Notes under the pieces: generated by a model
The model's input: only the letters and a program-made list of their open reading frames with translations
The model's database searches: none
Told to the model about the DNA's origin: nothing
Made by a program: the position numbers and the translations under genes
Part shown: positions 18,364 to 28,238 of the stretch, piece by piece
How positions within the stretch are numbered: the stretch's first letter is position 1
Layout: every line of letters starts with the position of its first letter
NCBI GenBank assembly: GCA_963791225.1
Contig: CAWBRV010000003.1
Location: 744,001-808,000 of the forward strand
Reading direction: 5' to 3'
Source of the DNA: PALSA-612 sp963791225
GTDB lineage: Bacteria > Actinomycetota > Thermoleophilia > Gaiellales > Gaiellaceae
DNA length: 64,000 nucleotides

Positions 18364-19255
18364 TCACGCGCCGACCGGCAGCACGAACGGCGCCGAGAGG
18401 ATCTTGCCGCCCGCCCGGAGCTGCAGGAACAGCCGCCACGTACCGGAGTCGGGCAGCAGCACGCCGACGGTCAGATGGCCCGGCGTCGCCGAGCTCCCGG
18501 TGATCTTGCTCCCGCCGAGGATGCTCGTGCAGCCGCCGGCCCCGGGGCTGCAGACGTGCGTGTGGAAGTACTCGAAGCGCCCCTGGTGGAAGAAGATCGC
18601 GTGCGCCAGCGCCCCGTACCAGGGCGTGAGCGTCACCGGCTTGCCCTTCGGATCGGTGACCGTCATGTAGACGAGCGCCGACTGGATCTCCTTGAGCGGG
18701 GCGGGGACGATCTTCACGATCTTGAAGTGGTAGCCGTCGACCGTCGCCGTCGAGGACGGCTTCGGCAGCGGCGTGGCCTTGTAGGCGCCCTTGACGTCGA
18801 AGTTCGCGAACAGCTGGAAGTTCGTCTGCGCGATCGCCGCCGTGCCGCTCGACTCCGCCGGGTAGACGTCGAGCACCATCCGGTACGGCCCCGGCTTCGG
18901 GAACGTGACCGTCTGCGTCAGCGTGCCGTCCGGTCCCGATCGGCGGATGGCGGTGGATGATCACGTTCAGGTCACGGCGCACGAGGATCATGTGGACGCC
19001 GGTGTGCGGGCCGCTGCCCGTCCGGAACTTCGTCATCGTCACGAGCTTGTTCCCCGACGGCTGCAGGATCTTGAACGAGATCGTCGTCGGCTTGCCGGGC
19101 GTGATCGGCCCCGTCGGCTTCAGGTCGGCGATCTGGAACTGGAGCGCCTTCTGGATCGTCGGCTGCTGGTTGGCCGTCGAGGACGACGACCCGCAGCCGG
19201 CGATCACGGCGGCGACGCAGAGCAGGGGCAGGGCGGGGAGCACCTTGCGGGTCAC
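18364..19255 (-). CDS. Lipoprotein with His-rich motif, one apparent frameshift
   Basis: GTG 19255 overlaps the previous stop and starts a lipoprotein (LLCVAAVIAGCGSSSS, lipobox AGC). The mature part has TTISFKILQPSGNKLVTMTK, then GVHMILVRRDLNVIIHRHPP, a His-rich strand resembling actinobacterial heavy-metal/YtkA-like lipoproteins. Near 18935-18945 the frame shifts; the continuation (LTQTVTFPKPGPYRMVLDVY ... FFHQGRFEYFHTHVCSPGA) runs to 18364. Joined length is about 297 residues. The histidine clusters and copper-operon context suggest metal binding; this is inference. Confidence 0.72.
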
Positions 19256-19860
19256 GAGCGTCCTTTCGGGAAGAGGTACGACGTGTGCGGGGGAACATAG
19301 CCGCCGATCTCGAGCACGATCTCGTCGTGCCGACGGAGCGGGATCGTGCGCGGATCTCCGTGGTAGCGCTTGCCGTTCACGAACGCGAGCAACGGCCGGA
19401 CGCTTCGGAACCCCGCCAGGCGCCGAGCGCCGAGGGGCTGTCCCCAGACCCGGAAGAGGTCGCCGAGGCGAAGGCGGCCGCGGCGACGCGACCTCGACCA
19501 CGCCGGTCGGCTCGAGCGTGCGCAGCGGATAGAGGCACCGTCCCGCCGAGGACGTAGGCGCCGTCACGCTCGACCGGCGGCGCGACGCCGATCCCGGCGG
19601 GGACGAGCAGCACGAGCCTGCGCGCGAACAGCTCCAGGTGGACGCGGAAGCGCATCGCGCTCGCCTGCGCGCACGCGAGGCCGCCGACGGGACGTGCGTC
19701 GCGCACGGCCGGGCCGCGCGCCGGCAGCCGGTACTCGGGCGTGACACCGATCGGGGTCGGGACGAGCGGCGGGCCTGCGCCCGCGCTCGCGCGCGGCGAG
19801 TCCGCAGAGGACGATCGCCGACAGCCCGCCCGCGACGAAGCCCACTCGCGAAGCGCTCAC
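19252..19860 (-). CDS. First gene of copper/envelope operon, exported protein with three apparent frameshifts
   Basis: GTG 19860, with TACCAT seven bases upstream, starts SASRVGFVAGGLSAIVLCGL (signal peptide or anchor). The frame changes near 19785, 19545 and 19485. Rejoined, the middle reads VTPEYRLPARGPAVRDARPV and MRFRVHLELFARRLVLLVPA, then CLYPLRTLEPTGVVEVASP. The end is RLRLGDLFRVWGQPLGARRL and HDEIVLEIGGYVPPHTSYLF before KGRS and a TGA at 19252 overlapping the lipoprotein start. The family is unknown to me. Three indels in about 600 bases is extraordinary. Confidence 0.65.
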
Positions 19861-19894
19861 GCCGTTGATGGTACGGACCCGGCGCGGCCGGGAT

Positions 19895-19969
19895 CGCCTT
19901 AGGCGACGCCGGCCCGAGCGCCCTTCAGGCGACGCCGGCCACGAGCGCCCTTCAGGCGACGCCGGCGAG
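19895..19969. repeat. 27-bp tandem repeat covering the transporter stop codon
   Basis: Three consecutive copies of a unit like CGCCCTTCAGGCGACGCCGG + CCACGAG: 19895-19918 (diverged), 19919-19945, 19946-19969. The last copy contains the C-terminal codons and TGA of the EamA-like transporter (ending LAGVA); the others duplicate those codons and stop beyond the gene. It looks like local replication slippage. Confidence 0.85.
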
Positions 19970-20830
19970 CTCGAGGTCGGACTCGGACACGCCCGCGGTC
20001 GCGTCCGGCTTGGGGCGCGAGAGGAGCGCGCCGCCGGCGATCAGCAGCGCGAAGGCGATCCCGCGCAGGACGCCGAGCTCCCCGTTCGGGAACGGCTCGT
20101 CGTAGAGCGTCGTTCCCGCGATGATCGGGAGGGCGTTCGTGAACAGCGTCGCCACGCCGGCCGTCGTCAGCGCCGCTCCCTTCTGGAAGCCGAGCTGGAG
20201 CACGATCGTGCCGAACGAGTAGGCGAGGATCATCGCCGGGACGAAGAGGAACCTGGCGCCGCCCGTGACGACCGCCTTCGTGACCACGTCACCGGCCGCG
20301 AGCAGGATCCCGGCGGCCATACCGTGCGCCGCCGCGCTGCTGCCGAGCAGCCGCGGCCCGTAGCGCACGGCGGCTGCGGCCAGCGCGGCCGAGGCCCCGA
20401 CCCAGATGATGATGCCGCCCCACACGCCCTCGTCGCCCTGCCCTGTCGCACCGGCGAGGGAGATGCCAAGAAAGGCGAGCCCGGTGATCGCGACGGCGAC
20501 GCCGAGCAGCTCGCGCCGCGCCAGCTTGACGCCCGCGACTCGCGAGCTGAGGAAGGCGAGGATCCCGATCCCGCCGGCGGAGAGCGACTGCACGAGCGCG
20601 AGCGGCGCCAGGGTCAGAGCCCCGACATAGCAGAGGAAGCCGCTCACCTCGGCCGCGAAGCCGCTCACCCAGTGGCGGTTCCTGAGCAGCGTCCCGAGTG
20701 ACTCGCGCGGTCGACGCACCGACAGCGGCGGCAGCGCCGACGCGGCGTCGTGCTCGCGGATCCACGCCCAGTTGATGGCGACGGCCGAGACGAACGTCAG
20801 CAGAATCGCAAGCGTCAGGTGGTGGCGCAT
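19952..20830 (-). CDS. EamA/DMT-superfamily membrane transporter
   Basis: A 292-residue protein from ATG 20830 (MRHHLTLAILLTFVSAVAIN), with nine or ten hydrophobic helices and the internal duplication typical of EamA/DMT carriers (GFLCYVGALTLAPLALVQSL; GTIVLQLGFQKGAALTTAGV). It resembles the protein at 52598-53449 along its length, including NWAW/NWAY and LPPLS in the first loop, so the window holds two paralogues. The substrate cannot be inferred. A longer start 10 codons upstream exists but is less convincing. Confidence 0.85.
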   Translation of the reverse strand: MRHHLTLAILLTFVSAVAINWAWIREHDAASALPPLSVRRPRESLGTLLRNRHWVSGFAAEVSGFLCYVGALTLAPLALVQSLSAGGIGILAFLSSRVAGVKLARRELLGVAVAITGLAFLGISLAGATGQGDEGVWGGIIIWVGASAALAAAAVRYGPRLLGSSAAAHGMAAGILLAAGDVVTKAVVTGGARFLFVPAMILAYSFGTIVLQLGFQKGAALTTAGVATLFTNALPIIAGTTLYDEPFPNGELGVLRGIAFALLIAGGALLSRPKPDATAGVSESDLELAGVA

Positions 20831-20880
20831 CCCTTGACCCCCATCGTTACACGTCACGTACCTCTACCGATAGGGTCGGC

Positions 20881-21309
20881 GTGGAAATGGACCTGATCGA
20901 CACCAGCACGGAGTTCGGGCAGCGCGCGGAGCGGCGGCTGCGGGAGGAGTGGCTGGCCTGGCTGACGACGGTGGACGCGAAAGGCACGCCGCAGCCCGTG
21001 CCGGTCTGGTTCCTCTGGGACGGGGCCGACAGCATCCTGATCTACAGCAAGCCGGACACGCCGAAGCTGCGTGCGATCGAGCGCAACCCGCGCGTCAGCC
21101 TCCACCTGGACGGTAACGGCAAGGGCGGCGACATCGTCGTGGCCCTGGGTGAGGCGGCGATCTCCGACGACCCGCCGGCCCACGAGCTGCCGGTCTACGT
21201 CGAGAAGTACTCGCCCCGGCTCGAGTACAACCGGTGGAGCCCCGAGGAGTTCGCTTCCATGTACTCGGTGCCGATCAGGATCCGCGTGACCCGGATTCGC
21301 GGGCACTGA
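20881..21309 (+). CDS. PPOX-class F420-dependent oxidoreductase-like protein
   Basis: A 142-residue split-barrel protein (140 if ATG 20887 is used). Diagnostic stretch: WLAWLTTVDAKGTPQPVPVW, FLWDGADSILIYSKPDTPKL, NPRVSLHLDGNGKGGDIVVA. This matches the actinobacterial Rv3369-like branch of the pyridoxamine-phosphate-oxidase family, whose studied members bind F420. TAGGGT at 20871-20876 is 10 bases before the ATG and 4 before the GTG, favouring the ATG with a leaderless mRNA. The substrate is unknown. Confidence 0.85.
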   Translation: MEMDLIDTSTEFGQRAERRLREEWLAWLTTVDAKGTPQPVPVWFLWDGADSILIYSKPDTPKLRAIERNPRVSLHLDGNGKGGDIVVALGEAAISDDPPAHELPVYVEKYSPRLEYNRWSPEEFASMYSVPIRIRVTRIRGH

Positions 21310-21384
21310 GCCGCCCGCGCGGCGCGCAGCTTCCGTCACGGATTCGGCACAGACACGTCACGAGTACCCCGCTACCGTCGCGGC

Positions 21385-21717
21385 ATGGCGACGAAGAAGG
21401 CAACGCCGTGGGGCAAGGCCGAGCTGCTCGACGAGGTGGTCGTGCCGCAGCGGGCCCCGGGGCCGCGCTCGTTCACGACGCACGTACAGCTGCTCGAGAC
21501 CGAGACGGGCGAGCGGCTCGTCCGTCTCGCGTATGCGACGACCGCGCACGGCTGGGTACGACGAGGCCCGGTGACGATGCAGGTCGAAGACCTCGCAAGG
21601 CTCCTCGACGAGCTGGCCGAGCATCCGGAGCTCGCAGAGGCGTTCAGGCTGAACGGCGCTACGCCGCGGCGGCGGCCAGGCGGGCGCGGGCTGCGTCGAC
21701 GAGCGAGCCCAGGATGA
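21385..21717 (+). CDS. Conserved hypothetical protein, convergent with purQ
   Basis: A 110-residue protein with Lys/Arg-rich start MATKKATPWGKAELLDEVVV and a compact core (LLETETGERLVRLAYATTAH ... VTMQVEDLARLLDELAEHPE). The core gives a beta-then-helix impression reminiscent of small nucleic-acid-binding proteins such as the PC4-like fold, but I cannot assign it. TACCGT lies six bases upstream of the ATG. Its last 20 codons (Arg/Gly-rich) lie antisense to the 3' end of purQ, so the tail may be unconserved. Confidence 0.7.
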   Translation: MATKKATPWGKAELLDEVVVPQRAPGPRSFTTHVQLLETETGERLVRLAYATTAHGWVRRGPVTMQVEDLARLLDELAEHPELAEAFRLNGATPRRRPGGRGLRRRASPG

Positions 21718-22360
21718 GGCAGCCGTCCGTCGAGCCGAGCAGCGGGTCGACCGCATGCTCGGGGTGCGGCATCAGGCCCATCACGTTCCCGGCGCAGTTC
21801 GTGACGCCGGCGACGTCCGCGAGGGAGCCGTTCGGGTTCGCATCCGCCTCGTAGCGGAGGACGATCTGGCCCGACGCCTCGAGCTTCGCAGGGTCGGGAT
21901 AGGTCCAGCAGCCCTCCCCGTGCTTGACGGGGATCACGAGCCGCTGCCCGGCCTCGCACCGGGAGGTCATCGGCGTGTCCGCGTTCACGACGCGGAGCGG
22001 CACGTCGCGGCAGACGAACGAGAGAGAGGCGTTCGGGCGGAGCGCGCCGGGCAGGAGCCGCGCCTCGCACAGGATCTGGAAGCCGTTGCAGATCCCCAGG
22101 ACCGGGCCGCCGTCGTCCGCGAAGCGGCTCACCGCCTGCATCACGGGCGCGAACCGCGCGATCGCCCCGCAGCGGAGGTAGTCGCCGTACGAGAAGCCCC
22201 CGGGGAGGACGACGCCGTCCACGGCCGGCAGCTCCCCGTCCGCGTGCCAGACGAGCCGGGGCTCCGCGCCGAGCAGGCTCAGCGCGTGCGCCGCGTCCCG
22301 ATCGTCGTTCGAGCCGGGAAACGTGACGACGGCGACGACGGGGCGGGGGGCGCGCGCCAT
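21659..22360 (-). CDS. purQ: Phosphoribosylformylglycinamidine synthase, glutaminase subunit
   Basis: A 233-residue class I glutamine amidotransferase. Motifs: VVLPGGFSYGDYLRCGAIAR, nucleophile Cys in GPVLGICNGFQILCEARLLP, and the His/Glu pair in GLMPHPEHAVDPLLG. It feeds ammonia to PurL in step 4 of purine synthesis. Start ATG 22360 overlaps the purS stop (TGATG). purL, often downstream, is absent; a convergent gene follows, so it must lie elsewhere. Confidence 0.96.
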   Translation of the reverse strand: MARAPRPVVAVVTFPGSNDDRDAAHALSLLGAEPRLVWHADGELPAVDGVVLPGGFSYGDYLRCGAIARFAPVMQAVSRFADDGGPVLGICNGFQILCEARLLPGALRPNASLSFVCRDVPLRVVNADTPMTSRCEAGQRLVIPVKHGEGCWTYPDPAKLEASGQIVLRYEADANPNGSLADVAGVTNCAGNVMGLMPHPEHAVDPLLGSTDGCLILGSLVDAARARLAAAAA

Positions 22361-22599
22361 CAGGGCGTGATCTCGATCTCGAACGTCTCGATCAGCGGGT
22401 TCGCGAGCAGTTGCTCGCACATCCGCTCGACCTCGGCGCGCGCGGCGTCCGCATCGGCCGCCTCGAGCTCGATCTCGACGAGGCGGCCGACCCGTGTCTC
22501 GGCGACCTCGAAGCCGAGGTGCTGCAGCGAGCCGCGTACCGCCTCGCCCTGCGGATCGAGGATGCCGGGCTTCGGCCTGACGGCGACCGTCGCTCTCAT
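22360..22599 (-). CDS. purS: Phosphoribosylformylglycinamidine synthase subunit PurS
   Basis: A 79-residue protein of the PurS family: MRATVAVRPKPGILDPQGEA at the start, VAETRVGRLVEIELEAADAD in the middle, and LANPLIETFEIEI near the end. PurS bridges PurQ and PurL in the three-subunit FGAM synthase. It is embedded between purC (ATGA overlap) and purQ (TGATG overlap), so translation is coupled. Confidence 0.95.
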   Translation of the reverse strand: MRATVAVRPKPGILDPQGEAVRGSLQHLGFEVAETRVGRLVEIELEAADADAARAEVERMCEQLLANPLIETFEIEITP

Positions 22600-23451
22600 C
22601 GCAGGACGGCTTCCGGATCGGCGAGGTAGTCGTCGAACGCGAGGCCCGTGAGCCGCTCGAACGACTCGACATAGCGCCGGCGCGTGCCGGCGACGATCTC
22701 CTCCGGGAGCTCCGGCCCGGGCGCGGCCTTGTCCCACCCGAGCGTCTCGCAGTAGTCGCGGACGTACTGCTTGTCGAAGGAGGGCTGCGGGCCGCCGGGT
22801 GCGTACTCGTCGGCGGGCCAGAAGCGCGACGAGTCGGGCGTCAGCGCCTCGTCCGCGAGGACGAGCTCACCGTCCGCGTCGACGCCGAGCTCGAACTTGG
22901 TGTCGGCGATCAGGATCCCGCGCTCGGCCGCGTAGTCGGCGGCGAAGCGGTAGAGCTCGATCGAGACGCGCTCGACCTCGCGGAAGCGCTCCTCGCCGAC
23001 GAGGGCCGCGGCGGCGGCGGCGTCGATGTTCTCGTCGTGCCCTTCGACCGCCTTCGTCGAGGGCGTGAAGATCGGCTCCGGCAACCGGTCCGATTCGCGC
23101 AGGCCCTCGGGCAGCACCCGGCCCGAGGTCTGCCCGCTCTGCCGGTAGTCCTTCCAGCCGGACCCGGCGAGGTAGCCGCGGACGACGCATTCGATCGGCA
23201 GCATCTCCAGGCGCCGGCACTCGGTCGAGCGGCCGTCCTCACGCACGCGGATCAGGTGGTTGCGGCAGACGTCCCGCGTCCGCCCGAACCAGAACGCAGA
23301 CAGCCCCGTCAGGACGCGGCCCTTGTCCGGGATCTCGGTCGGCAGCACGACGTCGAAGGCCGAGATGCGGTCGCTGGCGACGAGCAGCAGGCGATCGGAG
23401 TCGAGCTCGTAGATCTCGCGCACCTTCCCGCTGGCAACGTGGACGGCTGTG

Positions 23452-23459
<8 letters not shown>
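22596..23459 (-). CDS. purC: SAICAR synthetase
   Basis: A 287-residue PurC. The N-terminal half has GKVREIYELDSDRLLLVASD and SAFDVVLPTEIPDKGRVLTG; the centre has ECVVRGYLAGSGWKDY and EPIFTPSTKAVEGHDENI; the catalytic end has LIADTKFELGVDADGELVLA and DEALTPDSSRFWPADEY. All are standard for the ATP-dependent ligation of aspartate to CAIR. ATG 23459 overlaps the purB end by eight bases; a much longer open frame upstream is only the purB shadow. Confidence 0.96.
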
Positions 23460-24771
<1,312 letters not shown>

Positions 24772-24911
24772 TTGGCCAAGTCTAGATGCGGCCCTGGTCG
24801 TCTCCCGCGGAGGATCGGCACACAATCGGCACGGTCACGCGCGCATTCGCCTGCCACCATGGCGGAACGCTCCCCGGGTGGGCGGGGGTTAGGGATGGGA
24901 CCAGCACGGTG

Positions 24912-25322
24912 TCATGCGCCCAGGATCCGGGCGGCGAGGACAGCGGCGTTCTTCGCGTTGTCGACACCGACGCACGCGACCGGGACGCCGGGCGGCATCT
25001 GCACGATCGAGAGCAAGGCGTCGAGGCCGTCGAGGACGCTCATGGAGGATCGAAGCGGAACGCCGATCACGGGCAGGTCGGTGTGGGCGGCGACGACGCC
25101 GGGCAGCGCCGCGGCCAGGCCCGCTCCTGCGATCAGCACGCGCAGCCCTCTGTCTCGCGCCCCGCGCGCGTACTCGGCGACGGCGTCGGGTTCCCGGTGC
25201 GCAGATCTCACCTCGAGCTCACAGGCGATCCCGCGGGCGGCCAACTCGTCGAGCGCGGGCTGCATCCGCTCGCGGTCCGACTCCGAGCCGATCAGGATGC
25301 CGACGAGGGGTTCGCTAGACAT
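24912..25322 (-). CDS. purE: N5-carboxyaminoimidazole ribonucleotide mutase
   Basis: A 136-residue class I PurE: ILIGSESDRERMQPALDELA, the SAHREPDAVAEYA motif with the catalytic His, and IAGAGLAAALPGVVAAHTDL. The C-terminal region is slightly shorter than in many PurE proteins (about 160), ending ILGA. PurK normally pairs with PurE but is not in the window. About 140 non-coding bases separate it from purB, which has its own promoter-like box. Confidence 0.94.
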   Translation of the reverse strand: MSSEPLVGILIGSESDRERMQPALDELAARGIACELEVRSAHREPDAVAEYARGARDRGLRVLIAGAGLAAALPGVVAAHTDLPVIGVPLRSSMSVLDGLDALLSIVQMPPGVPVACVGVDNAKNAAVLAARILGA

Positions 25323-25411
25323 GGGCGATGTCGCGACGATAACGCAAGGCCCGCGCTGATCCGTAAACGCCTGGTAGCACCTGCTGGAGCGGTCTAGACT
25401 CGTCTGCGGCC

Positions 25412-25840
25412 ATGACCAACGGCACCGACGTCGCCTATCTCGTGTTTCTGTTGGCCATCTTCCCCGTCCCGGCGTTTATTGTCGCTCACAGACGGGGCGT
25501 CTCCTATCCCGGACTCGCGTTCATCCCCTTTGTGGGTCCGTGGATCGTGATCCTCCGTTCAATCGGAACGAGCGCGTGGCTGGCAATCGGTGTCGTCATC
25601 CCGCTCGCCAATCTCATCATCGCAATCTGGGCAGCGTTTACCGTTCCCGTCCGCCACGGAATGAACCGCTGGTGGACGCTGTTCTTCTTGATTCCATTCG
25701 TCAACTACGTGGCCTTCTGGGCATACGCGGTCACGCTCCCTCAGCAACCGACACACGCGGAAGCGACACACGCGGGGGCGTCCGCGCCGCGACTCCCCCA
25801 TGCCCTAAGTGCGGACATGCGCTTCTGTCCAATCCGTTGA
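25412..25840 (+). CDS. Small multi-pass membrane protein; C-terminal zinc ribbon lost by frameshift
   Basis: 142 residues with four hydrophobic segments (VAYLVFLLAIFPVPAFIVAH; GLAFIPFVGPWIVIL; WLAIGVVIPLANLIIAIWAA; WTLFFLIPFVNYVAFWAYAV). TAGACT lies 11 bases before the ATG. The final residues are in the wrong frame: in the +1 frame up to TAA 25887 the sequence reads TPPCPKCGHALLSNPLICPH then RGQ, a zinc ribbon whose fourth Cys is Arg. The ancestral protein was thus probably a membrane domain plus ribbon of about 158 residues, shifted near the CCCCC run at 25796-25800. AT content is higher than in neighbours. Confidence 0.7.
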   Translation: MTNGTDVAYLVFLLAIFPVPAFIVAHRRGVSYPGLAFIPFVGPWIVILRSIGTSAWLAIGVVIPLANLIIAIWAAFTVPVRHGMNRWWTLFFLIPFVNYVAFWAYAVTLPQQPTHAEATHAGASAPRLPHALSADMRFCPIR

Positions 25841-25883
25841 TCTGTCCTCACCGCGGCCAGATGACGCGACCGCCGAGGGAGCG

Positions 25884-27128
25884 CTAATGGGCGTCAGGGA
25901 GCGACGGGAGTGTGGACCGCTTATGGCCCAACCGGGCGATGTCCCGACGATAATGGGCGCCGGGGAAGGAGATCCGCTCGACGGCGGAGTAGGCCTGGTC
26001 GCGCGCTTCAGCGAGCGACGCGCCCCGGCCGGTGACGGCCAGAATCCGTCCGCCATTCGTGACCAGCCTTCCGTCGTGGCGTGCAGTGCCTGCGTGGAAC
26101 ACGAGCGCGCCGGTTTCCTGCGCGGCCTGGAGGCCCTCGATCGGCGAGCCCGAGTCGCCCTTCTCCGGGTAGCGGCCTCCGGCGACCACGACCGTCACCG
26201 CGGCTCCGGAGAAGCCGGCCGCCGTACTCCCGTCCAGTGATCCGGCTGCGACGTCCGCGAGCAACGGCGGGAGGTCGGTGTCGAGGCAGGGGACGATCAC
26301 CTGCGTCTCCGGGTCGCCGAAGCGGCAGTTGAACTCGATGACCCGTGGGCCGTCGTCGGTGATCATCAGGCCGGCGTACAGCGCTCCGGCGAACGGCGTT
26401 CCGCGCGCCGCCAGCTCCGCCAGCACGGGCACGTGGATCTCCGCGACTAGCTTCGCCACAGCGTCGACGCCGAATTCGTCCACCGGCGAGTAGGCGCCCA
26501 TCCCGCCCGTGTTCGGGCCGGCGTCACCGTCTCCGATCCGCTTGTAGTCGCGCGCTGCTCCGAGCGGCAACGCTCTGCTCCCGTCGCACAGCGCGAACAC
26601 CGACAGTTCCTCGCCTTCGAGGAGCTCCTCGACGACGATCCGGTCGCCGAGCGCCTCCGCCTGTGGGAGCGCGGAACGCAGCTCCTCGTCTGTTCGGCAG
26701 ACGAACACGCCCTTGCCGGCTGCCAGGCCGTCGGCCTTCAGAACGCAGGGCGCCCGCGGCGTGTCGAGTGTCGACGCCGTCGGGACCCCGGCGGCGTCCA
26801 GGACCTCCTTGGCGAAGGACTTCGATCCCTCGATTCGCGCCGCTGCGGCGCTCGGGCCGAAGACCGAGACGCCGGCGTGGCGGAGCTCGTCGGCGACACC
26901 TGCCACGAGAGGCGCCTCCGGGCCGATCACGACCAGGTCGATGTCGAGCGCCGTCGAGAGCTCGATCAGGCCCTCCACGTCGTCGGCGCGCACCGGATGG
27001 CAGCTTCCGAGTGTCGCGATCCCCGGATTGCCCGGCGCGGCGTGCAGCTCGTCGAGCGCCGGGCTCTGCGAGAGCTTCCAGGCGAGCGCGTGCTCGCGCC
27101 CGCCCGACCCGGCGACGAGAACCTTCAT
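25884..27128 (-). CDS. purD: Phosphoribosylamine-glycine ligase
   Basis: A 414-residue GARS with ATP-grasp fold: N-terminal MKVLVAGSGGREHALAWKLS, then IGPEAPLVAGVADELRHAGV, APCVLKADGLAAGKGVFVC, and the signature GDAGPNTGGMGAYSPV with RFGDPETQ as metal ligands. It catalyses step 2 of purine synthesis. TAGGCT seven bases before ATG 27128 suggests its own leaderless promoter. The 3' end overlaps the ancestral end of the convergent membrane-protein gene by four bases. Confidence 0.96.
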   Translation of the reverse strand: MKVLVAGSGGREHALAWKLSQSPALDELHAAPGNPGIATLGSCHPVRADDVEGLIELSTALDIDLVVIGPEAPLVAGVADELRHAGVSVFGPSAAAARIEGSKSFAKEVLDAAGVPTASTLDTPRAPCVLKADGLAAGKGVFVCRTDEELRSALPQAEALGDRIVVEELLEGEELSVFALCDGSRALPLGAARDYKRIGDGDAGPNTGGMGAYSPVDEFGVDAVAKLVAEIHVPVLAELAARGTPFAGALYAGLMITDDGPRVIEFNCRFGDPETQVIVPCLDTDLPPLLADVAAGSLDGSTAAGFSGAAVTVVVAGGRYPEKGDSGSPIEGLQAAQETGALVFHAGTARHDGRLVTNGGRILAVTGRGASLAEARDQAYSAVERISFPGAHYRRDIARLGHKRSTLPSLPDAH

Positions 27129-27138
27129 GCGGCCGAGC

Positions 27139-27618
27139 CTACGATTGCCCGGCCGTGCACTCGTCGCCGTCGCCGGCGGCACCGGGGAGCCGGCCGAGCA
27201 GCTCGCCGAGGCTGGCCAGCTCCTCGTCGCTGAACCGCTCGCGGAAGAGCCTCGTCACGGACGCCACGTGCGAGCAGGATGCCTGACCGAGCTTCTCGCG
27301 CCCTGCGTCGGTCAGCACGGCGTAGGTCACGCGCGCATCGGTGGAGCACGACCCCTTGCAGACGTACCCGTCCTGCTCGAGCCCGTCGAGCAGCCGTGTC
27401 ACGCCGGACGGCGTCAGGAGGAGCTGTGCCGCGAGGTCGATCCTGCGCATCGCGGCGTTCTCGGCTCGCGACAGGTGGAGGAGCGCTTCGTAGTCGTTGA
27501 TCGTCAGACCGTGCTCGGCCTGGAGCTCCGCACTCAGCTCGCGCGTCGCCGATGCATGCGCGCGTAGGAGCCGCACCCACGCTGCGAGCACGAGCGGCGA
27601 TACTTGCTCACTCAACAC
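27139..27618 (-). CDS. MarR-family transcriptional regulator
   Basis: About 159 residues from GTG 27618; GTG 27630 and TTG 27615 are alternatives. A winged helix is clear: LTINDYEALLHLSRAENAAM, RRIDLAAQLLLTPSGVTRLL and DGLEQDGYVCKGSCSTDARV, then a C-terminal dimer helix. The wing has two cysteines (VCKGSCS), which could act in redox sensing; that is speculation. It is divergent from yceI and an FMN reductase, the classic layout for a local MarR repressor, with CAAGT/ACTTG half-sites in the 70-base intergenic region. Confidence 0.9.
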   Translation of the reverse strand: MLSEQVSPLVLAAWVRLLRAHASATRELSAELQAEHGLTINDYEALLHLSRAENAAMRRIDLAAQLLLTPSGVTRLLDGLEQDGYVCKGSCSTDARVTYAVLTDAGREKLGQASCSHVASVTRLFRERFSDEELASLGELLGRLPGAAGDGDECTAGQS

Positions 27619-27687
27619 TTGACCAGTCACGTTTCTTTCGGTAGAGTTGTTTGCGTTCTCAAGTATATCGACTACAAGGAGGCATCG

Positions 27688-28236
27688 ATGAGCACTTTGA
27701 CACAGACGCAGGAGGCCCTCCCGACCGGCACCTGGGTCGAGGACACCGTCCACTCGCATGTCGGCTTCGAGCTCGGCTACGCGACCGGGACGTTCCGCGG
27801 CTCGTTCGCGCCGTTCGAGGCGCGGCTCGAGGTGGGGGAGAACGGCGAGGCCGTGCTGACCGGCGAGGCGCGGGCGGACAGCGTCCACGTCCTCGACGAG
27901 AACCTGAACGCGCATCTGCTCTCCCCCGACTTCTTCGACGCCGAGCAGGCGCCGGTCCTGAGCTTCGTCTCGACGTCGATCCGGCGCTCGGGCCCGAGCC
28001 TCGCGGTCACGGGCGAGCTCACGATCAAGGGGGTCAGCGGCCCGGTCGAGCTCGACGGCACGGTCGGCGAGGCCTTCCCGCACCCGTCCGGGACGGAGCG
28101 CCTGCCGATCCGGCTCGAGGGCACGATCGATCGCCGGGCCTTCGGGATCGACTGGAACATGGAGCTTCCGAACGGCGAGCCCGCGCTCGCGAACGACGTC
28201 GCGCTCGTCGCCGAGCTCTTCCTGGTCAAGGCGTAG
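27688..28236 (+). CDS. YceI-family lipid-binding protein
   Basis: A 182-residue protein starting at ATG 27688 behind a strong AAGGAGG. The YceI lipocalin-like core is plain: GTWVEDTVHSHVGFELGYAT, LDENLNAHLLSPDFFDAEQA, LSFVSTSIRRSG, VTGELTIKGVSGPVELDGTV and IDRRAFGIDWN. YceI proteins bind isoprenoids or amphiphiles. No signal peptide is present, so it is cytoplasmic. Transcribed with the following FMN reductase (two bases apart) and divergent from marR. Confidence 0.92.
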   Translation: MSTLTQTQEALPTGTWVEDTVHSHVGFELGYATGTFRGSFAPFEARLEVGENGEAVLTGEARADSVHVLDENLNAHLLSPDFFDAEQAPVLSFVSTSIRRSGPSLAVTGELTIKGVSGPVELDGTVGEAFPHPSGTERLPIRLEGTIDRRAFGIDWNMELPNGEPALANDVALVAELFLVKA

Positions 28237-28238
28237 CG

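Noticed and set aside
14311..19860. Programmed frameshifting in the copper operon
   Set aside because: Ten scattered sites without a common slippery sequence, and different directions of shift, do not look programmed.
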